Shown in pieces: positions 30,840 through 43,059 of a stretch of 64,000 bases of DNA. How positions within the stretch are numbered: position 1 is the stretch's first letter; each line of letters starts with the position of its first letter. The translations under genes were made by a program, and so were the position numbers. The stretch comes from Pseudoscleropodium purum (lineage: Eukaryota > Streptophyta > Bryopsida > Hypnales > Brachytheciaceae), in the NCBI GenBank assembly GCA_963969395.1, contig OZ017795.1:2542001-2606000 (forward strand), in the 5' to 3' direction. The notes beneath the pieces are model-generated. The model worked only from the letters and a program-made list of their open reading frames with translations, did not search any database and was not told the origin of the DNA.

Positions 30840-32390
30840 ATGTTATTTTTAAAATTTAAAATTTTAATTGTAAACTATTCTTAAATAATCAACAATATGG
30901 TATGAAATGTTACAAATTGCACTAGTATTTTATAAAGTCATTTTTTGGGCCAATTCCCTTGCAAAATATTTTGGTAGTAGTAATCATAGAATTTGGAATA
31001 CAAAATAAAAGAACAAGCCAATCTAATGTGCATTAAAAAATAAAATATTAAAAAAAAAGATTTATTAATAAAAAAATAAGCCCAAAATTATATATCTACC
31101 ATAAATAGGTAATAAGAGAGTGTTTTCAAGGTATAGATGCTCCGTCAACTTTGAAACAAAGTGCATTTTTAGTGCATAATATGCATATACAATAATGTTA
31201 TTTCAATGATCATTTTGAAATAATCTTGAAATGAATTCTTATAAAATAAAAAATCTCTAAATTCACATATGAAAAATTTCAGTTTTAGTGTATAATGTGC
31301 ATATAGAATAATTTTATTTAAATGATCACTTTGAGATAATTTTTTATTAAGTTATTATAAAAATAAAAATGTTTTAGATTTACATATGAAAAAAATCTTA
31401 TTTATACAAAATCTATAACTTTAAAAACATTTGGAACTAATATATGTTTAGAAATTCAAATTCTTTGTCAATGTTGTGTTAAAGTAGTAGTTGTCAAGAA
31501 GTTGAATCTCTATAAATCACAAATAAATAGAAATATTATTTTACACTTAGGTTGATTCATAAAAATGAGTATGTTTTTTCTTAGCATAGATATATTTTAT
31601 TAAATGTGATACATATAAAAGGTTATATTTGATTTAAGTTTATTTTTTTTAGTAATTGACAAAAATGTGGATGTAATTATTAAAAACTTCTATCCAAATA
31701 TGAAACCATGAAGAAATGAATACTTATATTTTTAATAAGCCTAATGTATATTAAAAAAATTCAAGGTCATTGTGAACATTATAAAATTGTCAATTTAGAA
31801 CAATAGTATTGAACACTTGAAGTACCTATAAGATAAAAAACATCTTCATTTTTTGTAGGATTAATGGACACTAAACCAAAGGTGTGTAAAACAAAAAACC
31901 CAATTGTGGTCACTACTTAATATTTTCTAAATATTTGACATACAAGGACCATCAATTGAAGACAATATACAAGAGTGACAAAATTTGTTTGTTTCCATGC
32001 TGATCTTAGATTCAATGACACATAGCACTTCCAATCAAGTACTAATTCCAATTCCAATCAATTAATGGTACATGGCACTCACACATGGCACTCCCAATTT
32101 GGTGCTAATCTGGTTCAATGACACATGACACTCCCAGTGATACATGGCACTCCAAATTTGGTCCTAATTTGGATTCTATGACACATGACACTCCCAATCT
32201 AAATCATTTTTACAATTTCCTTAGGCTCCATGTTGTAAAATTAAGAAAATATGTAGTAAAACATTCTATACCTTCAGATCATTTTTGCACTTACAAGAAC
32301 CAAGTTACAGCATATATGATTCTGATAAGACTAATCATTTTTGAAAGGAAACATTGCTTGTTAGCTGTTGATCCAATTTACTGATCAGAG
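30840..32390. mobile_element. About 1.55-kb AT-rich insertion absent from the other duplicate
   Basis: Where the right copy runs directly from 'aatgtctaaatgctctta' (43141) to 'agtctttgaaatctgcc' (43193), the left copy has this extra block. No coding sequence or clear termini were seen, so the type of insertion is unknown; a deletion in the right copy is the alternative. It includes the minisatellite at 31994-32200. Confidence 0.5.
31994..32200. repeat. Degenerate minisatellite
   Basis: Repeated phrases 'atgacacatgacactccca', 'tacatggcactc' and 'atttggtgctaatttgg' recur about four times with variable spacing. The small open frame at 32118 is a by-product. Confidence 0.65.
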
Positions 32391-32469
32391 TTCTTATAGT
32401 TAGATTTCTCGACTCTTGTAACATTAGTCTTTGAAATATGCATTTTCACAAATATAACCAGAACAAATT

Positions 32470-32642
32470 TAAAAAAAAAATGGCGGCATTCCTTCAACAT
32501 TTTTCCATGAATTTTCTAAGACTGGTATAGATTTCACACCTTCAAACCCTAAAATCTAGGACAGCTATACGGTTTAGAACGCACATCTTGAACCCAAAAG
32601 TGCCAAGTTTGTGGAATACCGCCATTTTAATGAAATATCCGT
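32470..32642. mobile_element. MITE of the ATTTCATTAAAATGGCGGTATTC family (short copy)
   Basis: The right end reads, in reverse complement, GATATTTCATTAAAATGGCG followed by GTATTCCAC..TTGGCACTTTTG, matching the left end of the element at 57781-58085. The left end carries AAAATGGCGGCATTCC. The right duplicate (43220-43245) lacks it, giving a natural empty site. Confidence 0.65.
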
Positions 32643-32879
32643 TCCACTGTTCCAGGTATATATGTAATTCCTATAACCGTATAACTAGATCTTCACCTTC
32701 CATTTGCAAAATTCAGATCTATTCTTTGTAGTTGAATTACAGAGTCTTCAACCCATTGCTCTGCCTCAATATATATAACTGAAAATCCATGGAATTGTTG
32801 CATGAAGTCAGAAACCAACTGAAATTCATTGAAAAACTCGGTCTCCTACTCTCATCGGTCTCATGCTCTCAGGTTTCCA

Positions 32880-34269
32880 TAGAATCGAATACACCCTCCT
32901 CCACTTCCAAGTCAGCTTGCAGCAATGCATCCTCTTCATCTGGCCAGTTTCTTTTCATCAAGGTTACAAGCGAGCTTCTGCTGATGAATATATGCGTGGG
33001 AGAAAAAGCTGTTCCGTTGTAAGACCTCTAACTGCTCCTCTAATGGCAAAGTCAAAAACACACCTTCGACAGCTTTTCCAAACTCCCCTGTAACAAGGAT
33101 GTCATTCTGCGTGTCCAGATCATGAATACAATGCCAATACTCGATCAGGAAAACTCGATCTGAAATTCCCAACAGAAGACGTCCTGTGACCACCTCTTGG
33201 AAAATCAATATCTCAAGCTTACAAAATTGTCGTGCAACGTTTTTTGAAGCCGGTTTTCTAGAGTCCACAACATGGGCTGTTTCAATTATTGGAAAAAGAA
33301 ACTCCAAATTTAGCAAGCACTCGATCACTTCCCCAGCCACTTGTGCCTTCAACAAGAGCTCCAGTGCCCAACAGAGTGCCTTGAGTTTTCCTTTAAAGCT
33401 AGAAACTCTCCCAGCTTCAATGATCACCGTAGTGTCTTTCCAAAGACCGTTGTGAAAGCTGGCATGCTCACCGCAGTCTTCATGGAAACTCTCCAGCATT
33501 TCTTTCACCTCTTTGCTGACAATCGTGACCCCGTCGATCTCAAAAGCAGAATCGATTTTGCTTTGACCAATGCTACTGAACAAGTCCTCGAACACAGATT
33601 GAGCACCCAGAAACCTCTCTAAGCCCACTTCCGTCTTGACGCAAAGCAATGCGTATACTGTGCGCAATCTGGGCACACAGCAATTTCCTATTTCCTACGG
33701 TAATCCTCGTTGCCATGTTCATCGATCTGCAACCGAGCCACCAGATCCTCGGCCTGGCTTCGGGGAAAATCTGGGTATGATGAGAATTGCCGAATCCTGA
33801 GCTTATCCTCCACAGACCAAGGTATTGTTGACAAATATCGACAAATGGTTTCCACCAATTCGTGAAACTCGATCTAAGACGCAACTCGCAAAAGCTGCAG
33901 ACTGGATTTGACGTCCTTGAAGTTTTTGCGGAGAGGGAAAAGCAATCTGTACATGCGGGAAAAGCAATCTGTGTAAGATGCCACTTGCAGCCCATGGATG
34001 AGCTCCAAATTGAATTCCATGGAAGGTGGTGATGGATTTGCATCTGAATGTGTCCATCTTTGACTTAAGCATGCTTGGAAGTACTTGTTGTGTTTCTTCA
34101 ACCGATTGGAATGCACCTTCAGGACTGTCAAGGGCTCTCGGCTGTGAAGGTCGGTGACTTGGTGTTTCAGTTGGGTGATTTCGTTGGGGACCAGGCAAAT
34201 GGAAACATCCTGATCTGCGTTTATTCCGCCCCACCACACTATCATCGGTGCTTGCTGCTTAGGATCCAT
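32880..34269 (-). pseudogene. BTB/POZ protein (At3g05675-like), broken copy
   Basis: Close paralogue of the intact gene at 43425-44792. The ATG at 34269 opens a frame of 131 codons (MDPKQQAPMIVWWGG...). It is stopped by a CAG-to-TAG change right after QLLRVAS (about 33874). Further damage: an extra 'atttccta' (8-bp tandem duplication) near 33690 shifts the frame, and another shift near 32936 gives an early end (KKLAR-stop) where the intact copy reads NWPTDEDAL. A second open stretch, 32936-33676, covers the C-terminal half. There is also a small in-frame insertion made by duplication of 'gggaaaagcaatctgt' near 33940. Probably non-functional, although a truncated BTB-domain product from the first 131 codons is possible. 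Confidence 0.85.
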
Positions 34270-34291
34270 TTGTCAGGCTTCCGGATGTAAT

Positions 34292-34841
34292 CTGGATACA
34301 TGAACCATCGTTACATGCGTTTGATCATTCGCAAGGATGAATTCTAATAAGTTTAATACATTAAGGACTCGCTATACATGTACGCTCAAAGGATGTGTTC
34401 AATAGTTGCATTATTTAGCCGAACTGAGATAACTGCCTTGAAACTGATATCAGCTAGCTGAGTGAATAATTACAAAACAGCATTGACGTCGTCTCCACAT
34501 GAAGCCCCTCCCTTATCATCCTATTCAGTCAAAGTCTAACCTTTTAGAGAGTTGCAATTTTTTCACACACCTGCTTGGAGCCTAAATTTTAGAAGGCGAC
34601 ACAATTTTGCAATTAGCTTCGATCTATGCAACTGACTGACACAATTGAGAACATAATTTTGTCCGTTTGAAACCTAGACAGCAACACCCTGTTCTAGTGA
34701 ATATGTAGGACCATGAACGGCTATCATCGATCAGCACATTGTCCGGACAAATATCTATCTCAACTGTACAGCGTGTTCCACTTTGTATTGCCTTCCCGAC
34801 AGTCTTCTAGATTGAGCACAAAAAGAAGGAATAGTACGTAC
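34292..34841 (-). other. Predicted leader intron of the broken BTB gene
   Basis: Minus-strand donor GTACGT (from 34841) and acceptor TGTATCCAG (ending 34292), just before the ATG at 34269. The same borders are conserved in the right copy (44815-45416). Confidence 0.5.
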
Positions 34842-36459
34842 CACAAGGTAACAAACTTCTGTGATGCTGAGCCGGAGATCAAGAGCCGGAGATCAGCTCA
34901 AGAATCGATCGATGCGGCTAATTACCGAGGTAGACAGAGCCGAAGAGGGGTGAAGGGTGATCTCTTAACTGCAGAGAGACTTGCGACAGAGAACAACAGT
35001 GAGTGAAATGAAACAGATGAGAAGGGACCGACCGAGCTTCTGCTCTTATAGTCTGAAACTAATTACGTACCGAGGCAACAAGTGCTCTTCTAGTTTGAAC
35101 TCTCAAGTGGATTACTACCGAGGCCCTAACAAGTGCTCTTATTGTATTGAGTAAATTACTCCCGAGGCAACAACGGTACTTTTTACAATATATTGGCAGA
35201 CGAATTAGTCAAGTTTAGAAAACGACCTGGAAATTAGAAGTCGGATCACCCAACCTACTTACTTTGAGCTTCAAACTCGCAGTGATCATACGATTCAACC
35301 GGGAGATCCACCACACATAGACACAGGCTTCCACCGAGATGTATGCCCCAATTTGCAAATATATCTTAAGAATTTCTTTAATACAATTGAAGTCGATAGA
35401 AGGATCCATTTGCTTGGGAATGATGCAACTTGGATCTCTATAGCAGTTAATCATCGTTATGCTCCTATAGCTTGTGAGACTTCGAGTACATCACCCCATT
35501 ACGACTCACTGCAACACTCAAAAACTTGAACAGATTTGCGACCAGTTTGAAGACAAATCAGAAAACGAATATAAGACATCGAGAAATAGAAATTTAAATG
35601 ATTGAGGCAAACTACCTTGCGAAAGCTGAATACTGGAGTACTTCACTTGCAAATATAAAGCAAAATTCAGTGTAGCTGCCTTCTCATTGATTGGGGACCA
35701 GCTCCATCTCCGAATTGTGAATTGCCGATTTCTACACCCTTCACCACGAACTCTCAGTCTCTGAGATAGGAGCAGTAGTAACTCGCAACGATGTAAATTT
35801 CACATATCGTTCGTTTCACGAAATGAAAGGATTGCTCCACAACGACCAATTTATATAATTATGCTACTGCATCCTTGCAAAGGATGGCGAGTCGGATTGT
35901 AGCCAAGGCCTTGTATGCACTGTGACTTACCGTGATACTTGAGCTGCTTAGTGTCACCCAATCTGCTTCAGCGCTTAAGCTTGACTGAGTTTTTCAAAGC
36001 AAACGTCTAAAGATCATGAAACCCGAAATTGCTGGAGTGGGAATTTGCAAGGCGAACGTTTTCTAGACTACGATTGGAACCTCTTTGGCCGCCCGTTCCG
36101 CATGCAGACTTGCACAAAGAAGAAGACTTGTGCGAAGAAGAAGTCGGACTGACGTCTGACGGAATGCCTAGATTGATGACTATGGGTTGTGTACCTGGAT
36201 TAAGACTGGCAAGTGTTGAAAGAAATTAATACAATTTGGCTGATCGAGATACCCATGATTGTACTACTATCTTGTACTGTACGAAATTGATGTGTGTCCA
36301 GAGCTTTTTGACAGCAAGTGAAGCCTTCGTTTAGGCTATATATATTTCAAGATCACATGAGAATGATAACTGAGGCCAATTGATCGACCATATTGCAGAA
36401 CACTACGTAATTGAGGTCTCGATCTTTTCTTTTTCCATTTGTTGACAGAATGATCATAC
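34437..36459 (-). repeat. Promoter/leader cassette U1
   Basis: About 2-kb unit lying 5' of the broken BTB gene. It is similar to U2 (36460-37615), U3 (45010-47096) and U4 (47097-48030). Read on the minus strand toward the gene it holds: a distal part ending '..gcaaattcccac', a CCGAGGCAACAAGTGCTCTT minisatellite (35058-35180), a TATAAG box (35045-35050), a leader exon and a donor GTACGT. Open frames inside are by-products. Confidence 0.75.
35045..35050 (-). promoter_or_regulatory. TATA box of cassette U1
   Basis: Minus strand GACTATAAGAGCAGAAG. A start of transcription about 30 bp downstream (near 35015) would make a leader exon ending at the GTACGT donor at 34841. Confidence 0.55.
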
Positions 36460-37615
36460 TGATACTAGCCGAGTGAATAATTAACAAATCAGTATCGATG
36501 TCTCTATTTCAAGCCCTTCCCTTATTATCCTATTCTTTCAAAAGTCTAACTTTCAAGAGAGTTGCAATTTTTTCACACACATGTCTAGCTGGAGCCTAAG
36601 TTTTAGAGGAGGCATGAGTTTTGCTACTAGCTCTGATCTTTGCAACTGACTGACACAATTGTGGACATAAATTTGGCCTTTTGAAACCCAGACAACCACA
36701 CCCTGTTCTAATGAATGTGTAGGAGCATCATCGATCAGCACATGGCCCGGACAAATATCTATCACACCTATGCAGCATTTCCGAGTATGCACTTCCTTAC
36801 CGATCGTCCTCTAGATCGAGCACAGAAAGAAGGAATAGTACGTACCACAAGGTAACAAACTTCTGTGATGCGCGCGGAGCCGGAGATCAGCTGAAGAATC
36901 GATGAGCCTAATTTCCGAGGGAGACAGAGCCGTGGAGGGGTGAGGCTAGGGGTGACTCCTAGTTGTAGAGAGACTTGCGACAGAGAACAACCGTGAGTAA
37001 AATGAAACGGATGAGAAGGAGTCGATCTAGCTTCTGGTCTTATAGTCTCTGAAGCTAATTACCAAGGCAACAAGTGCCATTAGAGTCTAGAGTGGATTAC
37101 GACGGAGTCAACAAGTTCTCTTCCAATCTGAACTCTCCAGTGGATTACTGCCGAGGGAACAAGTGCTCTTATTGTATGGAATGGATTACTCTGAGGCAAC
37201 AAGTGCTACTTTGACAATACTGGTAAACGGATTAGTCAAGTTTGGAAAATGATCTGGAAATCAGAAGCTTGCCGGATCACCCAACCTACTTCCTTCGAGC
37301 TTCAAAGTCTCAGTGATCAAGCGATTCAAATGGGAGATCCAACTCACATAGACACAAGCAACTGAGATGTATGCCCCAATTTGCAAAAATATCTTATGAA
37401 TTTCTATTATACAAGGTTGACAGAAGGATCCATTTTGTTTGAGAAAAATGCAACTTGGATGTATAAATCAATCAATCATTGTTACTTAATGTATCTGGAG
37501 TAAGTGCTCTACCGTACTATGCCAGTTCATGCTTAATAAGCTGGAGTTCGATTTTAACTAACATATATGCTTTACGTGCAAGTGTGCTGAAGGTGTGTGG
37601 ATTTGAAGGGATCTA
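36460..37615 (-). repeat. Promoter/leader cassette U2
   Basis: Direct tandem repeat of the gene-proximal half of U1. Both start with 'gatactagc.gagtgaataat' and share 'agagttgcaattttttcaca' and 'agtacgtaccacaaggtaac'. It has its own TATAAG box (37039-37044, minus) and minisatellite (37055-37215, about four units). It diverges from U1 after about 37480, where it instead matches U4. Confidence 0.75.
37039..37044 (-). promoter_or_regulatory. TATA box of cassette U2
   Basis: Minus strand AGACTATAAGACCAGAAGC, the counterpart of the U1 box, followed downstream by the same leader sequence and GTACGT donor (about 36840). Confidence 0.5.
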
Positions 37616-38504
37616 AATCTTTTAATTCCTAAAGGACCAGGGATATTTTTGAAGAGAAATTGCATAATAAGACTAAAATTTCTAGTGCATTGCACAAAAT
37701 TAAGAATAAAGACTTTTCTTTTAACTTCATTCATGCCAAAGAGTAGTAGACTACAGACTATGAAGTATGAGCGTGCATAGAAAAAATTTCAGTCCATTTG
37801 ATTGCATGCATTGAGAGATTAGAACGTTTAAAGTAGGAATTTTTTTTTCATTCTTCCAAAATGGGGCCAATAAACTATGAGCCAATTTTAGAAGCAAATA
37901 TAGAATTTAGCATTTTAGCTTACTCTAAATCACCTTGCTATGCAAAAAAAATTAAGAGAACTAGCAACATGTCCATTGGTCATTTTCTGATGATTATTTG
38001 TGCAATGAGAAATTTTCTTGATTTGAAATGCACATAGTGTAAATTTAGAGAAAAACATTGGAAATATATTGAAAAGTATTTTAAGAACTTTGACTTCATA
38101 AATTGCAAGATATTGGGCTTAAACTTAGAAGAAAATATTTCCTTTTTAAATTACATTGACAAGTTTAGGTAGGAATACAATTGGGTTGAGAGTCTATGAT
38201 GTGTATGCCTACCTTGGTAAGAAATAAATACAACAAGGAAATGTATTTTGAACGTAAAGAACCTAGAAGTTTATTACACAAGTTGGTGACATACATGGCA
38301 TACTATATTAATAATATATTGTTTCAATTGAAATTTTCTTGATAAGTCATACTTGCTATTGTGTGCCCATATTTAGGAATACATTGTAAACATGCCATTC
38401 TTTTAAAGATGTAGATATGAAATTTGAAAGATTGAGATGATGAAGTTAATGATTATAATTAGTCTTACCTATAAACTACAAAATGTCAAGCTAGTGGATG
38501 GAAT
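37616..38504. other. AT-rich intergenic DNA
   Basis: Separates the duplication from the SKP1-like gene; no supported gene or element. Confidence 0.4.
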
Positions 38505-39746
38505 CTAAGTTTTATTATCCAAAATCATGTTTTCAATCTTCAACCTATCTATGCCATCAAACAAATCTTTGAAGAGGTTTCCATCCATTAGATCCACCCA
38601 CTCTATGCATGTCTCTCCACTTTCTTGAGGAAAAAGGAACATCATGCTACATGTTTGTAATACAAGAGTGTTCACCAAACCAATATCTATATGCAAGAGA
38701 ATAATGACAATTTGTTGATGCATATTTGACGGATCATAAAGGTTGGCAAGTTCTACTACTAGTGTTTGGGCCTTCGCATCATACTGCCAAGGACTCCACT
38801 CTCCATAATGAAATCTTTGTCCCACCTCCATCTTGATTTTGAGTTGAAGTTCTATTGGCAAGGACTCCATCAATGAAGTGAGAAGTTGGCTTTCTTTGCC
38901 AATCAAACATTCAACTCTTGCAAATTCATTCTTGAAGTTGAAGATTTGTCGAATTTCTTCAAATGTCTTCTTGGTAATCATCCTTGCTAGGGTATGACAT
39001 ATCAACTCAAGCAAGCTCTCAATGTGCATGTAGTTGGCCGCCTAGTCATCCCACCCATTCTCATTGTTATTACAGTTATCATTGTTCAAAACTAACTAGG
39101 TTCATAACTAGTAAATGTAGATGGAAAACTCAAAGTGATGGAGTCTCTTTGAAGCACATATTTAGGAGCCAATTCCAAAATGGTGGTGCATTCCAAGAAG
39201 AATCTCATCTAGATGTCCATGTAAGAAACAAGAACTTGAAAACACTGTAGCAATACCATTCACCCACTAGATTGAACCACCTCCTCTAATGAAAGTATGT
39301 CAATACAACCAATTTCCGAAATGAACGAAGGGGAGTGAACATGTGAACAAAGAGAAAATTGGGAACAGCTCCTCCCAACCCAAGCCAAAGGTTGGTGCTG
39401 CAACACAGTCAAGCTCAATACATACCGTAATCAAGCCGTAGAGGTTCTCCATATCCACCAGCTTCACCTGTTTGGCATCGCCGGGCCATTCATTGAAGTC
39501 CGCCTCCAGAGCCTCCACCAAGTTCTCATTGAGCTTCATGTGATCGTTCTCTACGTAACACTTGCAGTAATCCAGGACCTGTCCCAAAGTGCGGGTCGAC
39601 ACATTGGGCAACGGAATGGGGCTCTCGACGCCCACATCCTGAATCACGTTCCTCACAAACTGGGACTGCGCTGCCACAGCCTCGTCCACGTCAAAGATCT
39701 CCCCAGTGGCGCTCCTCAGCTTCACAATGCGCTGCAGCTCGGCCAT
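38505..39746 (-). CDS. SKP1-like protein with a long unrelated C-terminal extension, two exons
   Basis: SKP1 links F-box proteins to CUL1 in SCF ubiquitin ligases. Exon 1 39426-39746 (ATG at 39746; MAELQRIVKLRSATGEIFDV...), exon 2 38505-39041. The donor is ACG|GTATGT, the acceptor ACTAG|GCGGCC, in phase 0, the usual SKP1 position just before AANY. The exons give 107 + 178 codons, about 285 residues, against about 160 for SKP1. The N-terminal BTB/POZ-like fold and the dimer helices (AANYMHIESLLEL, MITKKTFEEIRQIFNFKNEF) are clear. Where SKP1 should end with acidic residues and a QWAFE tail, this frame runs on for about 120 residues (ECLIGKESQLL...DNKT) that I do not recognise. The F-box-contacting C-terminus is therefore missing or replaced. 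It may be a chimera, read-through into flanking DNA, or a missing 3' exon. Confidence 0.7.
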
Positions 39747-40320
39747 GGTCGATGGATTCAAAGCTCTCTCTCTCTGGAGCAAAGCAGTTACGGAGTCCTC
39801 TCGCTCTAGCTAGGCACTCACAGTTCTCAACAGTGGCAGGCCGGAGAAAGTGGGACCTCAATGTGAAAACTGTGAGTAGTGGGAAGGCAGATGGTTATTA
39901 TATAGCCCTGATTCCATTGATCAAGCCTCGGAAGTGGGATATTTTTAATTGGACATGTAATTCAAAGTAGTACGTCTCGAAAGTCGGCTTTGTTACATTT
40001 TTGGTTCGTGGCATTTTGGGGGGTGAGAAGGTGCCGCAAAGCACTGGGAAAAAAATTCATTTGCCTTACAAATTATTTTCAGGACAAAAATGGCAAGAAA
40101 TTGCATTAACATCGATCTAATATGAACATCCACATCTGTTATATGGCGCTTCAATCTGCGCTACGATCACTCCCGCACTTCGTCTCTTCTCCATTGCGGA
40201 TCGCCTTTGCAGCTGACTATTCGTGATTTCGTGCAAGTTTAGGACGCAATTGACAAAAATTTGGTGAACATTTGATCCAATTTTAGTGCAGAAACTATGG
40301 CAGGCCTGTTTGAGCTTGAA
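39747..40320. other. Upstream region of the SKP1-like gene
   Basis: Less AT-rich than the surroundings, with a CT repeat near 39765-39775. It presumably includes the promoter on the minus strand. No other gene seen. Confidence 0.4.
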
Positions 40321-40324
40321 TGTC

Positions 40325-41073
40325 AGGGAAGACGGCGATCGTCACGGGCGGGTCTCAAAGCATCGGCCGCGACATTTCCACTCTCTTGTGGAAGCAAGGC
40401 GCGAACGGGTTGAGAATTACGTCAGCAACGAAGCGAAATCGAAGGAAGTCGTCGCAATAATTGAACGATTCGAAAGTGAAGGCGATTGCTGTCAAAGCGG
40501 ACGTGAGCAAGGAGGTTGGCGTGAAAGCTCTTTTCGATCAATCTGAGGCTGCATTCGGGTACCTCACATTGTGGTGAACTGCGCAGGCACGATTCTCAGC
40601 CACCTCCCTAGCGTCGTCAACACCACTGAAGAGGAATAGGACAAAACTTACTCTGTCGATCAACACGAAACGCGCGTTCCTCGTTTCGAAAGAAGCGACG
40701 TTTCGGATTTCCGCTTACGAGTGGCGGAAGGATCGTCAACATTGCTACGTCAGTTGTGAGTACGTTACTGCCGAACTGCGCCGCGTATGTTTCAAGTAAA
40801 GTCGCGGTGGAAGCGTTTACACTAGTCTTGGCCAAGGAGCTTTGGGGGAAGCAGATTACGGCGAACTGCGTCTCCCCGGGTTCTGTGGCCACGGATTTTT
40901 CTTCAAGGGAAGATGGAGGCGAGATCGAAATGATGAAGAAGTCGGCGCCGCTGGAGAGTTTGGGAGCGTCTGAAGATACTGCTAGGGTTGCTGTGTTCGT
41001 GGTGAGCAGTGAAGGGGGTTGGATTAATGCGCAGGTCATTCGTGTTAACGGCTGCATTGCCTCTGCTCGCTAA
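40325..41073 (+). pseudogene. Short-chain dehydrogenase/reductase (SDR) pseudogene
   Basis: Fragments of one classical SDR follow each other in different frames: the cofactor loop TAIVTGGSQSIGRD (from 40332), a segment NYVSNEAKSKEVVAIIERFE, then KAIAVKADVSKEVGVKALFD, then the NNAG-like VVNCAGTILSHLP. The last open part (40756-41073) has the active-site AAYVSSK (YxxxK), ITANCVSPGSVATDF and a C-terminus ending at a TAA. At least three frameshifts and a TAG where Trp is expected (40637-40639) break it. No introns remain. It is more GC-rich than its surroundings, so decay may be recent. Substrate cannot be told. Confidence 0.85.
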
Positions 41074-41099
41074 ATTGCTACAGCACTCTTCAGTATGGA

Positions 41100-43059
41100 A
41101 AGAAGGTACTGATTTCATCATTCACTCTTTCTTCTGAGTGTTATTCTGGAATGTCTTGTTCACTTAAATCTACACTCTTAAGCTCACTGACTATAGCAGA
41201 CTTGTTGCATGTTCAAACTTTGACTTAGTTGTTAGTTTAGGATCTAGGGAGTTTGATTAAAGAGGGCGTCTGGGCGTGGTGTATTATGTAATTGAATATG
41301 TTGCGACAGTTACTTGTACATGTATGACTTCTTTAACATATAGTATGTTATTAATGAGAGAGTATTTTGTTTGGAATTGGAAATGTTGTATGCAAGGGAT
41401 TCACCGTGTGTCTCTCTAAGTTTTGCTAACTTGATTTAATTTGACTAGAAGTTAATCCGTGGCTACCACTTGTTCAGTTGTTTCAAGCCTGTTGCTGTTG
41501 AGATTAGATGCTGGAGATGAGATTAATTGCTAGACTGGTCTTCTGCTGAATCGGTATCGATATTTTCTCTCTGATGCACCGAGAGCGCAGACACTGGTGT
41601 CAAGGAGGGCTCCGCTAGGAAGTGCAGGAGTAGAGCTGCTGAAGCGCAGCTTAATTTGAGATCTGCTTGTATATATTCTGTTGATCCTGGATCGTTCTTA
41701 TATATGTAACGCTCAAACAGTTCATTTTCATATTGAAAAATGGATTATTTTCCATGTATTTGTATGACTTGTCATTGAGTTGGAATCCAACTCATATTAC
41801 TCGTTTTTTGATTTTATAAGGGGCATTAATAGATTTATCTTAACAGTGATCTTCTTTTGTATAAAAATATATAGGAATTCAATGACAAGTAGATCGTGAT
41901 AGATGACCTAAAATCGTGCTTAGATTTATCTTAACAGTGACTACTCCAGCACTAGTTTAGGTCTTCCATCGTCCAATTGTGAAATTCTGTCCATGGTCAG
42001 AGTTTTTTCTTTTTCTTTTTATGACGTTCACCACAGGATCGTGAGACCTTTGTTTACAAAGCTAGGCCGGGGAGTTTGCAACGATCTCTCTTGGGCACTT
42101 CCCAGCCCAAGGACAATGAGAATTTGGCAGTTGAGATGCCTTCTATATATATTTAGCAGGTTACAGTATTTTTGAGGTGGCTTGCAGGACATGGGCTCCA
42201 ACTTTGCAATAAATTGCAGAGCGAATGCCTAAATTGGTGAAGTGTCCGTGATGCGTTTCTTCCCTTCCTCTGTCTTCCTAGTTGAAGTTTTGTTGTACTC
42301 TTACCCTTCAAGAGAGTGGTTGTGTGAAGCCATAGCAGCATGCCTAGACACAAAAGCCGGTTTGCACTTGCTTCGTCCACCACCAATTCCTTCATGGTGT
42401 CGGTTTGAGGTACGTAGGACACTCAGTGAGTCACTTGCTGTATATACGAAATGCAAGAAGTTTGATTAGTAGACTATATCATGGGGTGTCTCACTGAGTT
42501 ATCTTCAGAGCCTTCCTAGGCTGAAAAATGACACGCACAATTGATGCAAGCCCTCCACATGTAAGGTTGCTATTCTACACATGGGTTACTAAGAGATTGG
42601 GATGGACAATAAGGAGGCCGGAAGGCTCTCAGATCGAATCCATGGCTTCTCTGCTGAAGTATCCAGAATAATCAGAGAACTAATTAATTCCTACAGTTGA
42701 ACAGGAAGAGGAGACTCCACTTGCTACTTATTTTTGGGCTGTCGAACCGGCCAGATCATCCATAGACAGGAGTAGTCTCAGCACACACCGTCGTGGCAGA
42801 GTCGTGGAGTCACTGTGGAAATGGTGACGCCATACAATGGACAATTAAGCGCGGATGCAATAGAACTGGTTCTAACTAAGCACGCAAGAATGAGGGAGAT
42901 GTGGATTGTGATAGTCATGTAGTGGAGGAACGTATCATCGACAAAGAAACGCATGAGTTCAGGTAATGTTCACAATGAATTCCCCCAAGTTCCGCTCGGG
43001 GTTTTCTTCCAAGAATATATACGGCTTCCTTTTCATCTTCACTTACGTTTCTAGCAGTC
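41100..43059. other. Intergenic DNA between the SDR pseudogene and the right duplicate
   Basis: Moderate base composition and many short open frames on both strands, none with family likeness or splice support. 'agatttatcttaacagtga' occurs twice (41830 and 41920), a short direct repeat. Confidence 0.4.

Larger units (their letters stand above)
30730..37615. repeat. Segmental duplication, left copy (pseudo-BTB side)
   Basis: Matches 43060-48060 in order: a 3' flank (30733-30840 with 43061-43160), the BTB gene, and two leader/promoter cassettes. Compared with the right copy it carries two insertions, about 30840-32390 and 32470-32642. The flank phrases 'agaaatttattttgggcttg' and 'cccattgctctgcctcaata' are shared. 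Gene-to-gene offset is about 10.5 kb. Confidence 0.8.

Noticed and set aside
35058..35180. Spaced repeats that might suggest a CRISPR array
   Set aside because: Units and spacers are diverged and irregular, lie beside a eukaryotic TATA box, and the genome is a plant's.
34713..37000. Coding frames inside the cassettes (for example 34713-35006, 36029-36229)
   Set aside because: The frames are not conserved between cassettes U1 to U4 although the DNA is, so they are not under coding constraint.
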